Source: Lycorma delicatula
Lineage: Eukaryota > Arthropoda > Insecta > Hemiptera > Fulgoridae
DNA: 64,000 bases
Direction of reading: 5' to 3'
Assembly (NCBI RefSeq): GCF_047948215.1
Contig: NC_134456.1
Location: 80,466,515-80,530,514 of the forward strand
Shown: piece after piece, positions 1-10,513 of the stretch
How the letters are laid out: every line of letters begins with the position of its first letter
How positions within the stretch are numbered: the stretch's first letter is position 1
Position numbers and translations under genes: made by a program
Notes under the pieces: model-generated
Database searches by the model: none
What the model was told of the DNA's origin: nothing
What the model saw: only the letters and a program-made list of their open reading frames with translations

Positions 1-1340
1 AATTTAGAAAAATTTTTGTAATGTTATTAACTCTTAGAACCAAGTTAATTCAATTTTCTGTTCTAAAGAATTTTAATAATTTTTATTTATCAGTCTATTT
101 TTGTCCATTCCTAAAAGATGCCCATAATACAGTTTCATCATTCTTTGTAACTCAATCTGAAGAGTTTTTCCCCATATTTTATCCATAATTTGTATTTCTA
201 TTTTTTATTTACATTAATATGAAAACATTCAGTCAGAAGCTTAATTAATTTTCTTGACTCAAACTTTTACTGATATATTACAGGTGGGTAATCTTTACCA
301 ATATAGAGAACAAAGCAAACACATAAAAAATATTATTTCCACAGAAAATAACACAATAACTGAAACAGAACACACTTTATAACCTTAAGAAAATAAAAGT
401 AGCCATAATACAAGATATGATTTTAATAAGTAATTGAGCTATGCCTCTGTGTTTGACTTCAACAGATAGTAAGTTTTAAACTGTTTTCTTTATAAGTAAA
501 TTGACATAACAGAGAATTGAACATAAAAATTCTAAAGTCATGAGGAGATTATAACTCTTCACTGACAAAGCTTCCAGTCCAAAAAAACATTCTGGGCTCT
601 CTCAAAGAGAAATCAAAGCGATACAAGCCCTTCAAATGTTTACTGTACAAAGCTCTCTCATAACTTTCTATTATAGTTGATTAAAGTTATCAGTGTCTGT
701 AACATTACACAGATATTACTCTGTAACTGAATTTCAGAATTTTAACCATTAGTCTTACTGTGCAGTTATTATACAAAACTTAGTTCATCACAGAAATAGA
801 TTTCACCATAGATGCATTATCTCGACAGGTTCTCTAGCAACCTCAGCGTTTTTACAAGTGGTTGTTAACAGATGCCTTCGATTTTTGGGGAAGGGAAAAA
901 TTTGGGAGAAATTTTTTCTTTTTAAATAAGATAAGCATTTATATATGTATGTACTGAGCTTAATGTAAGATTATGTTTGCGAAATTTCGGGAAAATTGAC
1001 CCAAATAAACTACCTATTCCATCCACGGGAGATATTGTTTCCAGTGGATGGACTTTTACCAACAAAATTTCCCCATATTCACGAGTCTCTGTGCTAAATT
1101 TCACCAAATTCGGATTTTCCAGTCAAAAGTATTAAGCTTTAAACATACCAACACATGTACTTACATACACCACACATACAAACATTATGCCCCGTTTTTT
1201 TGTTTTTGGGGTCCCTGGGTCATGAAACTCTGAGAAATGGACTTTCTCAAAGTTTTAAGTCAATTTCTAAGTCAAACAACTCATATCCCCATTTTTTGAC
1301 TGATTATTACCAAACTTCCCTTCTTGCACCGTAGATCTCT
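1..1340. other. AT-rich sequence without a recognised gene
   Basis: No reading frame here resembles a known protein. The part from about 920 to 1340 is less AT-rich and includes a 9-bp inverted repeat (tccatccac near 1018, gtggatgga near 1044). Its texture suggests an old dispersed repeat, but no second copy occurs in this window. The 61-codon frames at 922-1107 and 1048-1233 overlap on opposite strands and look like chance. Confidence 0.5.
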
Positions 1341-1344
1341 TTCT

Positions 1345-1520
1345 TTTTCCCTGTTTAGCCTCCGGGAATTACCGTTCAGGTATTACTTCAGAGGATGAAT
1401 AAGGATGATATGTATGAATGTAAATGAAGTGTAGTCTTGTACAGTCTCAGTTCGACCACTCCTGAGATGTGTGGTTAATTGAAACCCAACCACCAAAGAA
1501 CATTGGTATCCACGATCTAG
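1345..1520 (-). repeat. SINE-A copy, 5'-truncated
   Basis: Read on the minus strand, this is the body and tail of the tRNA-derived family SINE-A. It runs from the motif cgtggatac, through a stretch ending in ggttgggtttcaatt, to the tail ggaggctaaacaggg. Copies lie at 17136, 23939, 35221, 58906 and 59510. The tRNA-like head is missing, so this copy lacks its pol III promoter. A 7-base tagatct on each side (1332 and 1534) could be a short target duplication but is too short to be sure. Confidence 0.85.
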
Positions 1521-1533
1521 ACCTACAATACCA

Positions 1534-4055
1534 TAGATCTAGACCTGCAGTACTGTACTGTATTATCACAGGAAAGTAAAAGGAAGCCAGTTTAATCTAA
1601 TAAGTTGAAGTTCAATTAATTTGGTTCTAAATGTCCTTTGCGATAGTTCAGAGTTTAAAGACATCATATAAGAAAGTTTTTGTCCTTGGGCATGGCACAA
1701 TTTTATTGAAACTATGCATAATTAATTGATCTCTCTCTTTTACATGTTAATCAGTGAATTCTATTAAAAATTTAAAGAAAAACAATCACTAGTCTCGCAA
1801 AGAGTATAGTATCCAGAGTATGACCAAGATAAAATCCAATTAATGACTACTTTTGATACTGTAGAACTCTTACATATAAATCCTAAGGAATCTCAGTGAA
1901 CACAGTAATATTTTTTTGTGGAATTAGTATATTATTTAAATGATTAAAACTTCCTTTCTGAATAATGTTTCAACATTTATAAAGACAATAAATTTATCTT
2001 TTAATTTTTTGTCTTTTGTTTCTTTAAATGTTTATTTGCAATTTATAAATCTCATTTCTTGTTTCTCTATGTTTAAAAGCTTTCTTTTGAATGGTTAAAA
2101 ATGTTTTCTTAAGTACTGCTAATTGACAACCCTTTTCCATTAGTTTTTTTTTTTGTAAGTGTTTTGTATATAACTATGAAGTATTATTATTTAAAGCTGG
2201 TACTTAAAAATGGAGCACAAGGACTCTCCAAACACTTGTAACATAAAATAACTCAAACATTTTTTATGCACTTAAGAGCAATATTAAATAAAAATGGAAG
2301 AAAATTAAATGAAATTTAGTGAAATTAGTTTTAAAAAAAATTCAGACTTTTCAAGATTAATCTTTTTTAGAAAACTAAGAAGAATAATTTATCATCTCAA
2401 AATGTTAACGACTTTTTACAAATCTGAGTAAAAAAAAAAAAAACTCTGTAAAGTTACATTAAAGTATATTTGTCTATTACAGTGTTTTAGTTAAAATAAT
2501 TAAATTTTATATTTTGTAGTAACAAACTAAACCAAATTTCTATAAACATTTAAAAAGACTTTCTTTTTTTAAATATTTTGGTTTTTTAAATAGAAATCGA
2601 GTAAATATTAAAATTACTTAAATTAAATATTAAAATGTGATAAAAAATGTTTATCACATTGTAACATTTTTATTAAAAAGTAAAATATTTTCAATATAAA
2701 TAATGTTACGTATCAGAACATATAAATGTCATAAATTTCATTAATTACTTGTTTTCTTTAAAAAATATTTAAGATTTTGAATTTTCAGCATGGAGGCCCT
2801 CCACCCCATGTCACATAATCCCTTCCCTTCGCTATCATTATGGTTCTACCATTTCTGTTTTACTTTTATTTGTATTAGTTTCCATTTAATTTATAAATAG
2901 CTTATTCCTTATGTTATACTAGTGTCAACAGTTTTAAGTTTTCTTTTTGTACGTTTATCCTTTGGTTGTTAGTTTTCTCTTTAAGCTTTTTTTTTAATTG
3001 CTGCCTTTCTTTTATTTATGAAATACTTTAAGGTTATGTCTTAGTTATTTTTTTTAAGTGCGTTTTTAAATATTTATTTAAGTCCGATTTATTGTTTCTC
3101 TTAATTTTAAAACCTTGTTTTAAACGGTTAAGAAGTGTTTTCTTTTTCTTAATTGACTGATTAAACCTTTTTCGATTAGTTTTGTTTCTTGTTTCCTCTA
3201 AAATATAGACATTGTTATTTAAATTGTCTATGTAGGTCTTCTTCTTTTATGTGGCTTTTGTTTTCTTTATTTAATTACAAAAGCTCTTTTCTTCTTTTTA
3301 TGTAATCTGCTAACTTGAAGGCTTAATTAGGCTGAATGTGTATACGTTTTTAGTACTTAAGCAAAGTTTAATTGATATACTCCTATCAGATATTCAAACA
3401 GAAGTGAATTTTAAAATAATATGATACTGTGTTACACAAAAAATTGTTAAAGAAAATTTGCAATTTTGTTGCTATATTAAATTTTTATTATTTCTTATGT
3501 AATAAAAAAAATGCTATAATTACGCAGTATCTGAGCACATGAATATTCCCTACGATTTGAAGCAGTGTATGTAATCCATTGCTTCAAAATATAAAGGGAC
3601 ACATTTACATGTAGTATTATACTATACTTATGTCCGAGTCTCTTTTTACAACTGTAATGCAAGTAAAGATAACAAGGTGCCAGAGTCACCAGTTAGAGTA
3701 GCCTTCCATGAGAGTAGTGATGTTAACTATTCAGCCATCTCCTATATTGAACATAGTGGAAAGCTCATTATCAGCCAAATATTAATTGATTTTTTCCGTA
3801 GACTTGTCATGTTGATATGTTTGACTCAAAGAAGAAGGCAATAGGAAACATTTCAATCCTCACTTTTCTTAGTAAATCTGGCATGGGATGCTTGTTATTC
3901 TTGATGATGGCTCTGCCATTTTTAGAAGTAGCTTATGGCTCATGTCAGGTCATCTACAACTTATGTCCTTAAAGAACCTAATCGTTCATAAGAATGCATA
4001 TTACAAAGCAAATATGATTATATTTGCATCATTAACTGTATTATTACATCATTAA

Positions 4056-4059
<4 letters not shown>
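1534..4059. other. AT-rich stretch, no gene seen
   Basis: Over 2.5 kb of A/T-dominated sequence with many homopolymer runs and no protein similarity. About 3690-3990 is more balanced. Part of it (near 3858-3895, cttttcttagtaaatctgg) resembles 15405-15440 (ctttccttagtaagccggg), so it is probably a decayed dispersed repeat. Confidence 0.5.

Positions 4060-4090
<31 letters not shown>
4060..4090. repeat. (TA)n microsatellite
   Basis: About 15 uninterrupted TA units. No element boundary is visible next to it. Confidence 0.95.
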
Positions 4091-4095
<5 letters not shown>

Positions 4096-4544
4096 CTGTT
4101 AGAGAAAATAAAATAATGGTAAGAATATTAATATTGGAAATGTCAATGATAGGGATATCTTATGAAACAAAATAGCAATTACAACCAATGTTGGTAATAC
4201 TCATTAATTTAAGGAAACACTGAAAATGTAATGTTTTGAAAATTCCTTGTGTTGAATCTAAAATTTGTTTTCAAAAATGTGGATTTTGGTTAATCAATGA
4301 CGTTTGAGCCAAATTTTGTAAATATACTCAGCATTAGGAATGCTGAATATAATATTTGATATAATGTAACATTTTTTACATGATATTACAGACAAGACAT
4401 GCAGCAACATAGAAACCTGGCTGAAATGTGTTATAAAGCATGTAAATAATATGTCTTTTGTTAGTATGAAACAATCTGAGGTGAGTATCTTATACAAAAT
4501 ATGTATGCATATATAAATATTTATATAGCCTATGACAATCCCGA

Positions 4545-4658
4545 AAATGTAAGGATTCCAACGCAGGGTCATACATCTAAATCGTTTCGGCCGTTGAGCT
4601 GCAATGGTGGAACAAACATATACCCCCTAAAAACATTACACACATTTCGGCGGTCGTG
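4545..4658 (-). repeat. T-family terminal fragment (reverse)
   Basis: The reverse complement starts with the terminal motif acgaccgccgaaa. It continues through tgtgtaatg, a ttttaggg-like block, the run gtttgttccac, and cagctcaacggccgaa. The same order of blocks opens T copy 1 at 6146 (acgactgcccaaaa, tgtaatg, tttaggg, tatgttccac, cagctcaacagctgaa). Only about 110 bases of this end survive. Confidence 0.7.
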
Positions 4659-4699
4659 TAAAACCCCCAAAGATTACCACTGTCCATCTATAAAAAAAT

Positions 4700-5010
4700 A
4701 TATATTCGAGGTGTGTGAGAAAAGTAATGAGATTGGCAACACTGGAAGCGATCTGGCAACGCCGTGTCTACGGGTATGTGCTAGACCGGTTTATATATAT
4801 GTAGTAATTTTTTTAGATAGATTTGAATAAAATTATTATTTACTTTTTTATGGTCTTGGTCCTTATTCTAGGAAAAATCTGAGGAAGTTACTGTGTTCCG
4901 TTCCATGTTGAGCCTGGTGCTGCACTCTAGCATCTACTAGCGCTGGCCGGCGAGTTAGTCTCGTACGATCATTCGAAAGTCGGATCCTGCTTGGAGCGGT
5001 CATGATTTGT
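4700..5010 (+). mobile_element. possible mariner-like left end
   Basis: The stretch gtgtgtgagaaaagtaatga followed by gattggcaacactgg has the look of a mariner-type terminal repeat. It leads into a moderately GC-rich block (4900-4990) unlike the AT-rich surroundings. No matching right end and no transposase frame were found, so this is at best a truncated end. The frame at 4501-4830 crosses this junction and is not a gene. Confidence 0.35.
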
Positions 5011-6145
5011 TTAACGTAACATTTCCTTCTAGTGCAGAATAGTTTTATTTTGTAGTATAATGTGGCTTATAGTGTTTGTTTCTTAATGTTCAATTGTATA
5101 ATTTTGATTAATGTGTCATTTATTCATCAGTCTAATGTGACTTGTATTTTCGATATTCAAAAAATGTCTAACGTGACAAATTAGAATTTAACGTTTCAAG
5201 AAGAATATGCTTCAGTTCATTTCATCATCTCAACCATCATTTCAAAATACAGTCCATACTCGCTCTAAAAACTTAAGATACTGAAATATAGGTTTGAGAA
5301 CATATATAAATATATACTCATATACAATACATATATTTTTACTACTTAATAAGCGGTCTTGAAATGTTGGAGCTGATAGATTTTTTGACTTACAAGGTAA
5401 AATAACAGTAGTTTTTGATATAAGCAAGTTAAATACTTTTTAAATGATGATTTTCATTGCAGATGAAAATGAAAAAATTGCTTCAAACTTGCAAAAATAG
5501 CATGCTTCTTTTATGTATGTTCTATTTATTTTTTAGCAGTATCCATTTATCCGTCTGTTATTTTCTTTAAATTTTTTAAGTAAAATTACAGTGAAATCAA
5601 CTTTTCCAGGCTTTTCTTCAGATATAAAAGTAGATATAATTTTAAAAGAATATAAAATAATTATTTTTTATAAAAACAAAAGTTACATTTAAAAAATTCT
5701 GAAAAGCAGATTTCCTAGTGACCAATAAAGAAGAAAGTATAAATTTGTTATTTGATTTAACACTTATTTAATAGAATTTCAGACAAATTAAACGCTTGTT
5801 GTTATTATTTAAATTCGTTAATTTTGCAAATTTTAATTAACGGGAATGGTAGTGAACAGTGATAGTTTTTCCATTGAAAGCTTGACAAAATCATTATTCT
5901 GATAATGGAACTGTTTATTTATAGTTTGAATGGAATCAATTAAATTGCTGAATTGTTCATTGTTAAATTTAATATAAACATATATTACATATTTACATCT
6001 TACACTAGAGTTTTTTTTCATATTCAACAACTGAAATTTATTGTGATTACTTCTCAGTAAATGTCAAAAGAAATTTAGTAATGAAAAAATTCTGCTCAAA
6101 TTTGTATATGACAAAGATTAATAATAATTTCTTTCTATTTTTTAC
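5011..6145. other. AT-rich stretch, no gene seen
   Basis: No recognisable coding sequence, RNA gene or repeat. The short open frames are low-complexity translations of A/T-rich DNA. Confidence 0.55.
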
Positions 6146-6750
6146 ACGACTGCCCAAAAATAAATGTAATGTATTTAGGGTGTATGTATGTATGTTCCAC
6201 TGTAGCAGCTCAACAGCTGAACCGATTTAGGTTTATGAACCCGCGTAGGAACGGTTACATTACCGAGAGCGTCATAGGTTTTATATATATATATATATAT
6301 GTTGCAGTGAAGATTTGCCGTTTGGAATACAAACTTTCATGAACTGTGAACTGTGAGCCTCTATTCCTGTGTGAGCTGGGTTTGAAGTGAATGATTCGAA
6401 TCAATAGAATAAATAATACTGCAAAAATAATGAATTAAATTTACATTAGATAAAATAAAATTAAATAGTCTTAAAAAAATATCTTTAGTAATAATAATGG
6501 GCTTTGCGTGGGAACTTCGTGTGAGGCTAGTGCGGTGAGGTGATGAGAGCACCGCGTGCGAGGCTTGACCATCATCACCATCAAATGGTAACAAACCGGG
6601 TACTCCTGGGGCACTGTTTTGCGAGAAGCAATAGGGTGCTCTTATAATATCTCCACAATCGTCCAATTTTCAAAATTCAAACGCGGTATTTGCTAGTATA
6701 AAATAAAAATCATAATGGAACTAAACCAGAAAAAATCAACTGATTACTCA
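6146..6750 (+). mobile_element. T-family element, copy 1
   Basis: This copy starts with the terminal motif acgactgcccaaaa. It passes a (AT)n tract near 6283-6300 and a block starting gcagtgaagatttgcc. It continues through gtgagctgggtttgaa, gaggcttgacc, and near its end the block gattttcaaaattcaaa followed by tttgctagta. The same blocks recur in order in copy 2 (7950-8360) and copy 3 (48150-48548). It has no coding capacity, so it is a non-autonomous element. Its right terminus is missing: the sequence runs into the left end of copy 2. Because copies 1 and 2 remain alike beyond ctag, that motif is not the element's end. Confidence 0.75.
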
Positions 6751-6977
6751 GAAAAAAACCTTATTAAATGACTGCCCAAAAAGAAGTTTAATGCATTTAG
6801 GGTGTAAGTTTGGTTAGATTATATTTATAATAATAAAAGTAAAGTTAATTTATTCTTAAATTAGTTAATTTATTCATTCTTTTTTGAATTTATTTTCTTA
6901 TTTCAATACAGCGTTTCAGTAGCACCATATAAGAACTAATTACAAAGGTAGAGCACCTACTACATTAAGTAGTAGTA

Positions 6978-7005
6978 TCCATTTCGGTATAAAAACCGAA
7001 ATGGA
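6978..7005. repeat. perfect 11-bp hairpin
   Basis: The arms tccatttcggt and accgaaatgga are exact inverted copies around the 6-base loop ataaaa. The hairpin sits at the left edge of the GC-rich insert, so it may mark an insertion boundary or be the insert's terminal structure. Confidence 0.8.
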
Positions 7006-7795
7006 TTATTGAAAGTTTTTATATCGGCGGGCGATAACGGTAGCAACGATGTGAGCGGTGCGCGCAGTATACGGACGCGCGGATACAAGCATCACTCCCA
7101 CCGCGCAGTTCTCCCACCATAGCGGTGCTACAGCCCTACCACTCTCAGGCTCCAATAAAAGTGCGTGCACGAGAGTGAATTTGCAATTCATCGTCGACCA
7201 CCACCTGGAGAAAACCAAGAAGATGGAAGAAGACAGAAGAAGTTCTCTGGCCGGTTCAACGTGGGACCTCCCGGCGGATGCCAACATCTCCTCCGGAGCA
7301 GCAGGTCTGGCCGGCCGGCAAAGGGAGTCGCTGGATTCGGACACTACCTTCCCGCTCCGACTCGCGGGCTTCGATCGCCCTGGCCGGTGACTCAGGCGCA
7401 GGAGCCGGTCCAGCGTGGGATTGCTCAGGGAGAACCGGCTCGGCTGCGCCGGCGAAAAACGACCGACGCCGACCCGACACTGCGGGGCTCTGGGGGCCAG
7501 CACTGCCATGCTGTAGTGGGGACCCAACTGCCGCTGAGGGAAAGCCCGGTCGGACTTCAATGGACGAACCGTAACTCCGCGTCTTTGCCGGGGTCCATAT
7601 TTCGGATCCAACAGCTCTTTTCAGAGCTAACGACAAAAATGGCCCTTTTCAGGCCACCACAAGGTTATGAAATACGAACTGTCGAAGCCATTCGATGACA
7701 AAAACGACCCTTTTCAGGTCTGGGCCACCATGAGGTTAGTAAGTGCATCGTGCTGTCGAAGCCACTTGGCGACAATATATATATATATATATTGA
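7006..7795 (+). mobile_element. GC-rich retroelement-like insert
   Basis: About 790 bases with much higher GC than the flanks and many CG dinucleotides, ending in (AT)n at 7776-7794 in the manner of a retroposed element with a simple-repeat tail. Open frames overlap on both strands: plus 7058-7390, 7165-7698 and 7278-7574; minus 7006-7611 and 7256-7636. This is expected of GC-rich DNA with few stops, and none resembles a known protein. The plus frame at 7058 contains MEEDRRSSLAG in a fair initiation context, so the stretch could be a 5' UTR plus the start of a LINE ORF1. That is unproven. The tail holds two histone-like stem-loops. Confidence 0.45.
7632..7770 (+). repeat. tandem pair of histone-3'-stem-loop-like sequences
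   Basis: Two units of about 65 and 74 bases each read gacaaaaa, then a pyrimidine stem, TTTTCAG, GGCCACCA, and a tail containing ctgtcgaagcca. Unit 1 has ggcccttttcaggcc then acca (7641-7659). Unit 2 has gacccttttcaggtc (7706-7720) followed by tgggccacca. Merged, the units resemble the metazoan replication-dependent histone mRNA 3' processing hairpin: A-rich flank, 6-bp stem, 4-base TTTC/A loop, ACCA flank. Each copy carries its own small lesion, one missing base in unit 1 and five extra bases in unit 2. Whether the hairpin was ever bound by SLBP is inference. Confidence 0.55.
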
Positions 7796-8414
7796 TTATT
7801 TATAACTATGTGATATAATTATTAACAATAATTAATCATTTTTATTACCTTTACGTTTGTTTCTTGTGAAATCACTTATTTCTTTGTAAAACAAAGGTAA
7901 CACTTAAATATACGTATATATATTATATATACGTATTTATATTTGTAAAAATGTATGTAGTAATGGAGATTTGTCGGTTGAAGCATAAACTTTAATGAAA
8001 TGTGAACTGTGAGCCTCAGTCATTGTGTTAGCTGGGTTTGAATTTAATCATTCAAATCAATGGAATGAATAAAATTACAAAAATAATAGAATTAATGTTC
8101 GTTAAATACAATAAAAATGTCTGTTTAATAATTATGGGTTTCCCGTGGGGACTGCGTGTGAGGCTAGAGTGGTGAAGTGATGCGAGTATCTCATGCGAGG
8201 CTTGACTAATCATCACCATCAGCTGGTAACGAACAGGGTGCCTCTGGAGTACTCTTTTCAGAGGAGCGATGGGGTGCTTTTTCTAATATCTCTGTAGACA
8301 ATCGTCCGATTTTCAAAATTCCAAGGGGGTTATTTGCTAGTTAATACAAAATCACGATGGACCAAACCGGAACAAAAGAGTAATGTCTATCTGCATGGTT
8401 TTTTCGGCAGTCGT

Positions 8415-8814
8415 TTTTTTTAAATTTTTAATATTCCCTGTTGAACAATAGTACAAAGCAGAACAAGTTATAAAAATTAAGTAATTAAAGTTAGATAATT
8501 AAATTAATGGTGTGGTGCAAAAAACATTCACTACGGTCGCGTTTACATAAGTTTTTCTGAGATTATTTTTTGGTATGGTCTTTCGTTATTTTTTAAGATA
8601 TTAGGTATTTTAGAAAAGTGGAATTTTAAGAACTTATCTGGCATTATAAAAATAAATTAATGAATAAATAACAGTGAGATAACGTACCAATAATTTAATT
8701 CTAATATAGAAATAAAAGGAAAAAGTAGTCAGAAGAAAAGAAAAAAAAACAGGTAAGAATTAACAATTAAAAAGTAAACAACGGCAAACATTTTTTAAAA
8801 GTATAAAGAATCTC
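8415..8814. other. AT-rich stretch, no gene seen
   Basis: A/T-rich sequence with A-runs; nothing recognised. Confidence 0.5.
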
Positions 8815-8905
8815 ATACGATTACGTCATGCGAGGCTTGACCAATCATGACCATGAACTGGTAACAAACGGGGTACCCTTAGGGCGCTGTTTTAATTAAT
8901 CCTGA
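8815..8905 (+). repeat. T-family internal fragment
   Basis: Contains the T-family blocks catgcgaggcttgacc, aatcatgaccat, ctggtaacaaacgggg and ggcgctgtttt, in the same order as 8195-8260. Only this internal segment is present, so it is a small fragment of a fourth copy. Confidence 0.7.
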
Positions 8906-10065
8906 CAATTTATAAACTAGCTCTGAGATGTTGTGTTTAATATGTGGGAAAATGTTTACAGTAAAATAGCCCTAGAATGTGACACTAGAGAAGATGCTTC
9001 TAGAAAATAGCAAATTACTGACGATCTATTTAAAATATGGTGAATTGTGGCTGTACTTGTTTACGTGTTTTCAACTACGAGGTAATGTAAGGTGTTTTTC
9101 TTTGTCGTTTAATTTCTCATTTGAGAAGATATAGTCTGTTTGTTTTTTATTTTGACGTTATTTACTAACATAAAGATTAACATAAGAAAATTTACGTATA
9201 AAATTTCTCTGTGTTTTTGTATAGTTTTTCCAGTAAGATCTATATAGGTAGTTCTTTGGAACTGGAAAAGTGAAAAATTTCTTTCATTGCTTTGTTTGAG
9301 ATTTTTAGCGTTAAATAGTAGTAGTGATATTTAATTTTTATGATTTAGTCTGATCTGAATTTTTGTTAAAAAGAGATATGTATGTTAAATGGTGCAAATG
9401 TTAGAGTTTGCCTCCCCGTGAGCAAGGTAGACTATTCGTGGCCCTGCAGAATGACTAATAATTTAACACTAACGATTCTCTTTGTATTATCTCCTAGCTA
9501 CTATTTTGTCGTTTCATTTTAATTAAAATATTCTGGCTTTGCGATCCACGGATATAACAAACTATATCGGGAGTTGAATTAACAAAAATTTACCAGATAT
9601 CGTTAAATATCAATCAATCCGTATTTAAAGACGGTTAAGTTTTTTAATCGGCTTTCAATTGTAAAATTAAAGTCTAAAAATAGTGTGAGAGCTTCAGTTG
9701 TACGAATTTTATAGAAAAAAGTACAAAAAAGGTACTAAAAGAAGAAAATAATGCTTTTCAGTTATTTAAATTTCGAGTTTTACGAATTAGTGCAAAAAAA
9801 GGAAAGAAAACATCTTACTAACCCTTTATTTGACGCTGATTTCAAAAGTTGAGATTTATGAAAGAATAGAAAATTATTTTTGGTTTTTTAATTTTTTTTT
9901 TAACAATTTGTGTTGATTTACAAAATACGCTGCCTACCAAAAAAAGGCTTTCAAGAAACAAAAGGTATCTTGACTAAAATGCGTCAAAATATATACAGAG
10001 AAACAATGCAAATGACTGCTGTTCAACTTGAGTTAAATCCTTATGGAATGTGGGAATATACAGAG
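8906..10065. other. AT-rich stretch, no gene seen
   Basis: No coding sequence recognised. A short less AT-rich stretch at 9410-9460 has no partner in the window. Confidence 0.5.
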
Positions 10066-10350
10066 TAAATCAGGAGGAAAGGGAAATAATCTGAAAACTG
10101 ATTCTAAAGCTTGAAATAAGGAAAAAGGTTCATATAAACCTATGTCTTATACAGCTAGCGAAAAATTTTCTTCCAGATTTCAGTTTCTCCGGTGAATTAA
10201 GATCATACTGAAATTTTTAAGAGATTATACAAGCGGTTTACTGTTTTTTTGACCTGGAAATTGAATAAAACAGGTCTCAGAACTATATCTTTCATAGTTT
10301 TCTGTGAGACCACGTAAAACAGAAACATTCAGTGGCGAAAAACACTTTTT
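10066..10350 (-). repeat. Z-family repeat, copy 1 (reverse)
   Basis: The reverse complement shares an ordered set of blocks with 12313-12610: cgccactgaa, ttctgttttacgt, agttctgagacctgttttattc, gtcaaaaaaac, taaaaatttcagta, ttcaccgg, and ttagaatcagt followed by attattt. Copy 3 at 50215-50545 shares the middle blocks. The family has no coding sequence and its class is unknown. Copies 1 and 2 lie in opposite orientation on either side of the mariner at 10514. Confidence 0.65.
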
Positions 10351-10513
10351 TTTAGGTTTAAAGTATAATAACTTTGTTAAATGGTTAATAAATACGTAAA
10401 TTTTATATCAAAACTTGTAGAAGATTTAATTTTGAATAGATGTTATGAATTTGTAAAAATTAAAAACAGCTGTTTTTAGTGCAATAAATTTAAACCTTTG
10501 AAAGATTAAAATA

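Larger units (their letters stand above)
6768..8414 (+). mobile_element. T-family element, copy 2, with GC-rich insert
   Basis: The left end atgactgcccaaaaag (6768) and right end ttttttcggcagtcgt (8399-8414) form a short terminal inverted repeat, (a)cgactgcc followed by an A-run. This shows the family is a TIR-type DNA element. The 3' half (7950-8414) aligns block by block with copy 1. Between 6978 and about 7795 lies unrelated GC-rich sequence, listed separately, which looks like a later insertion. No transposase is encoded, so the element must have moved using an enzyme supplied in trans. The superfamily is not identified. Confidence 0.65.

Noticed and set aside
4501..4830. 109-codon plus-strand frame
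   Set aside because: It runs through a reversed T-family end and a mariner-like end, so it is a composite of repeat sequence.
6700..6712. Helitron 3' end (ctag followed by t) for the T family
   Set aside because: Copies 1 and 2 remain similar beyond ctag, and copy 2 has terminal inverted repeats, so the true ends lie elsewhere.
7006..7611. 201-codon minus-strand frame, longest but one in the window
   Set aside because: It overlaps three plus-strand frames in the same GC-rich block; the lack of stops follows from base composition, and no motif or signal is visible.
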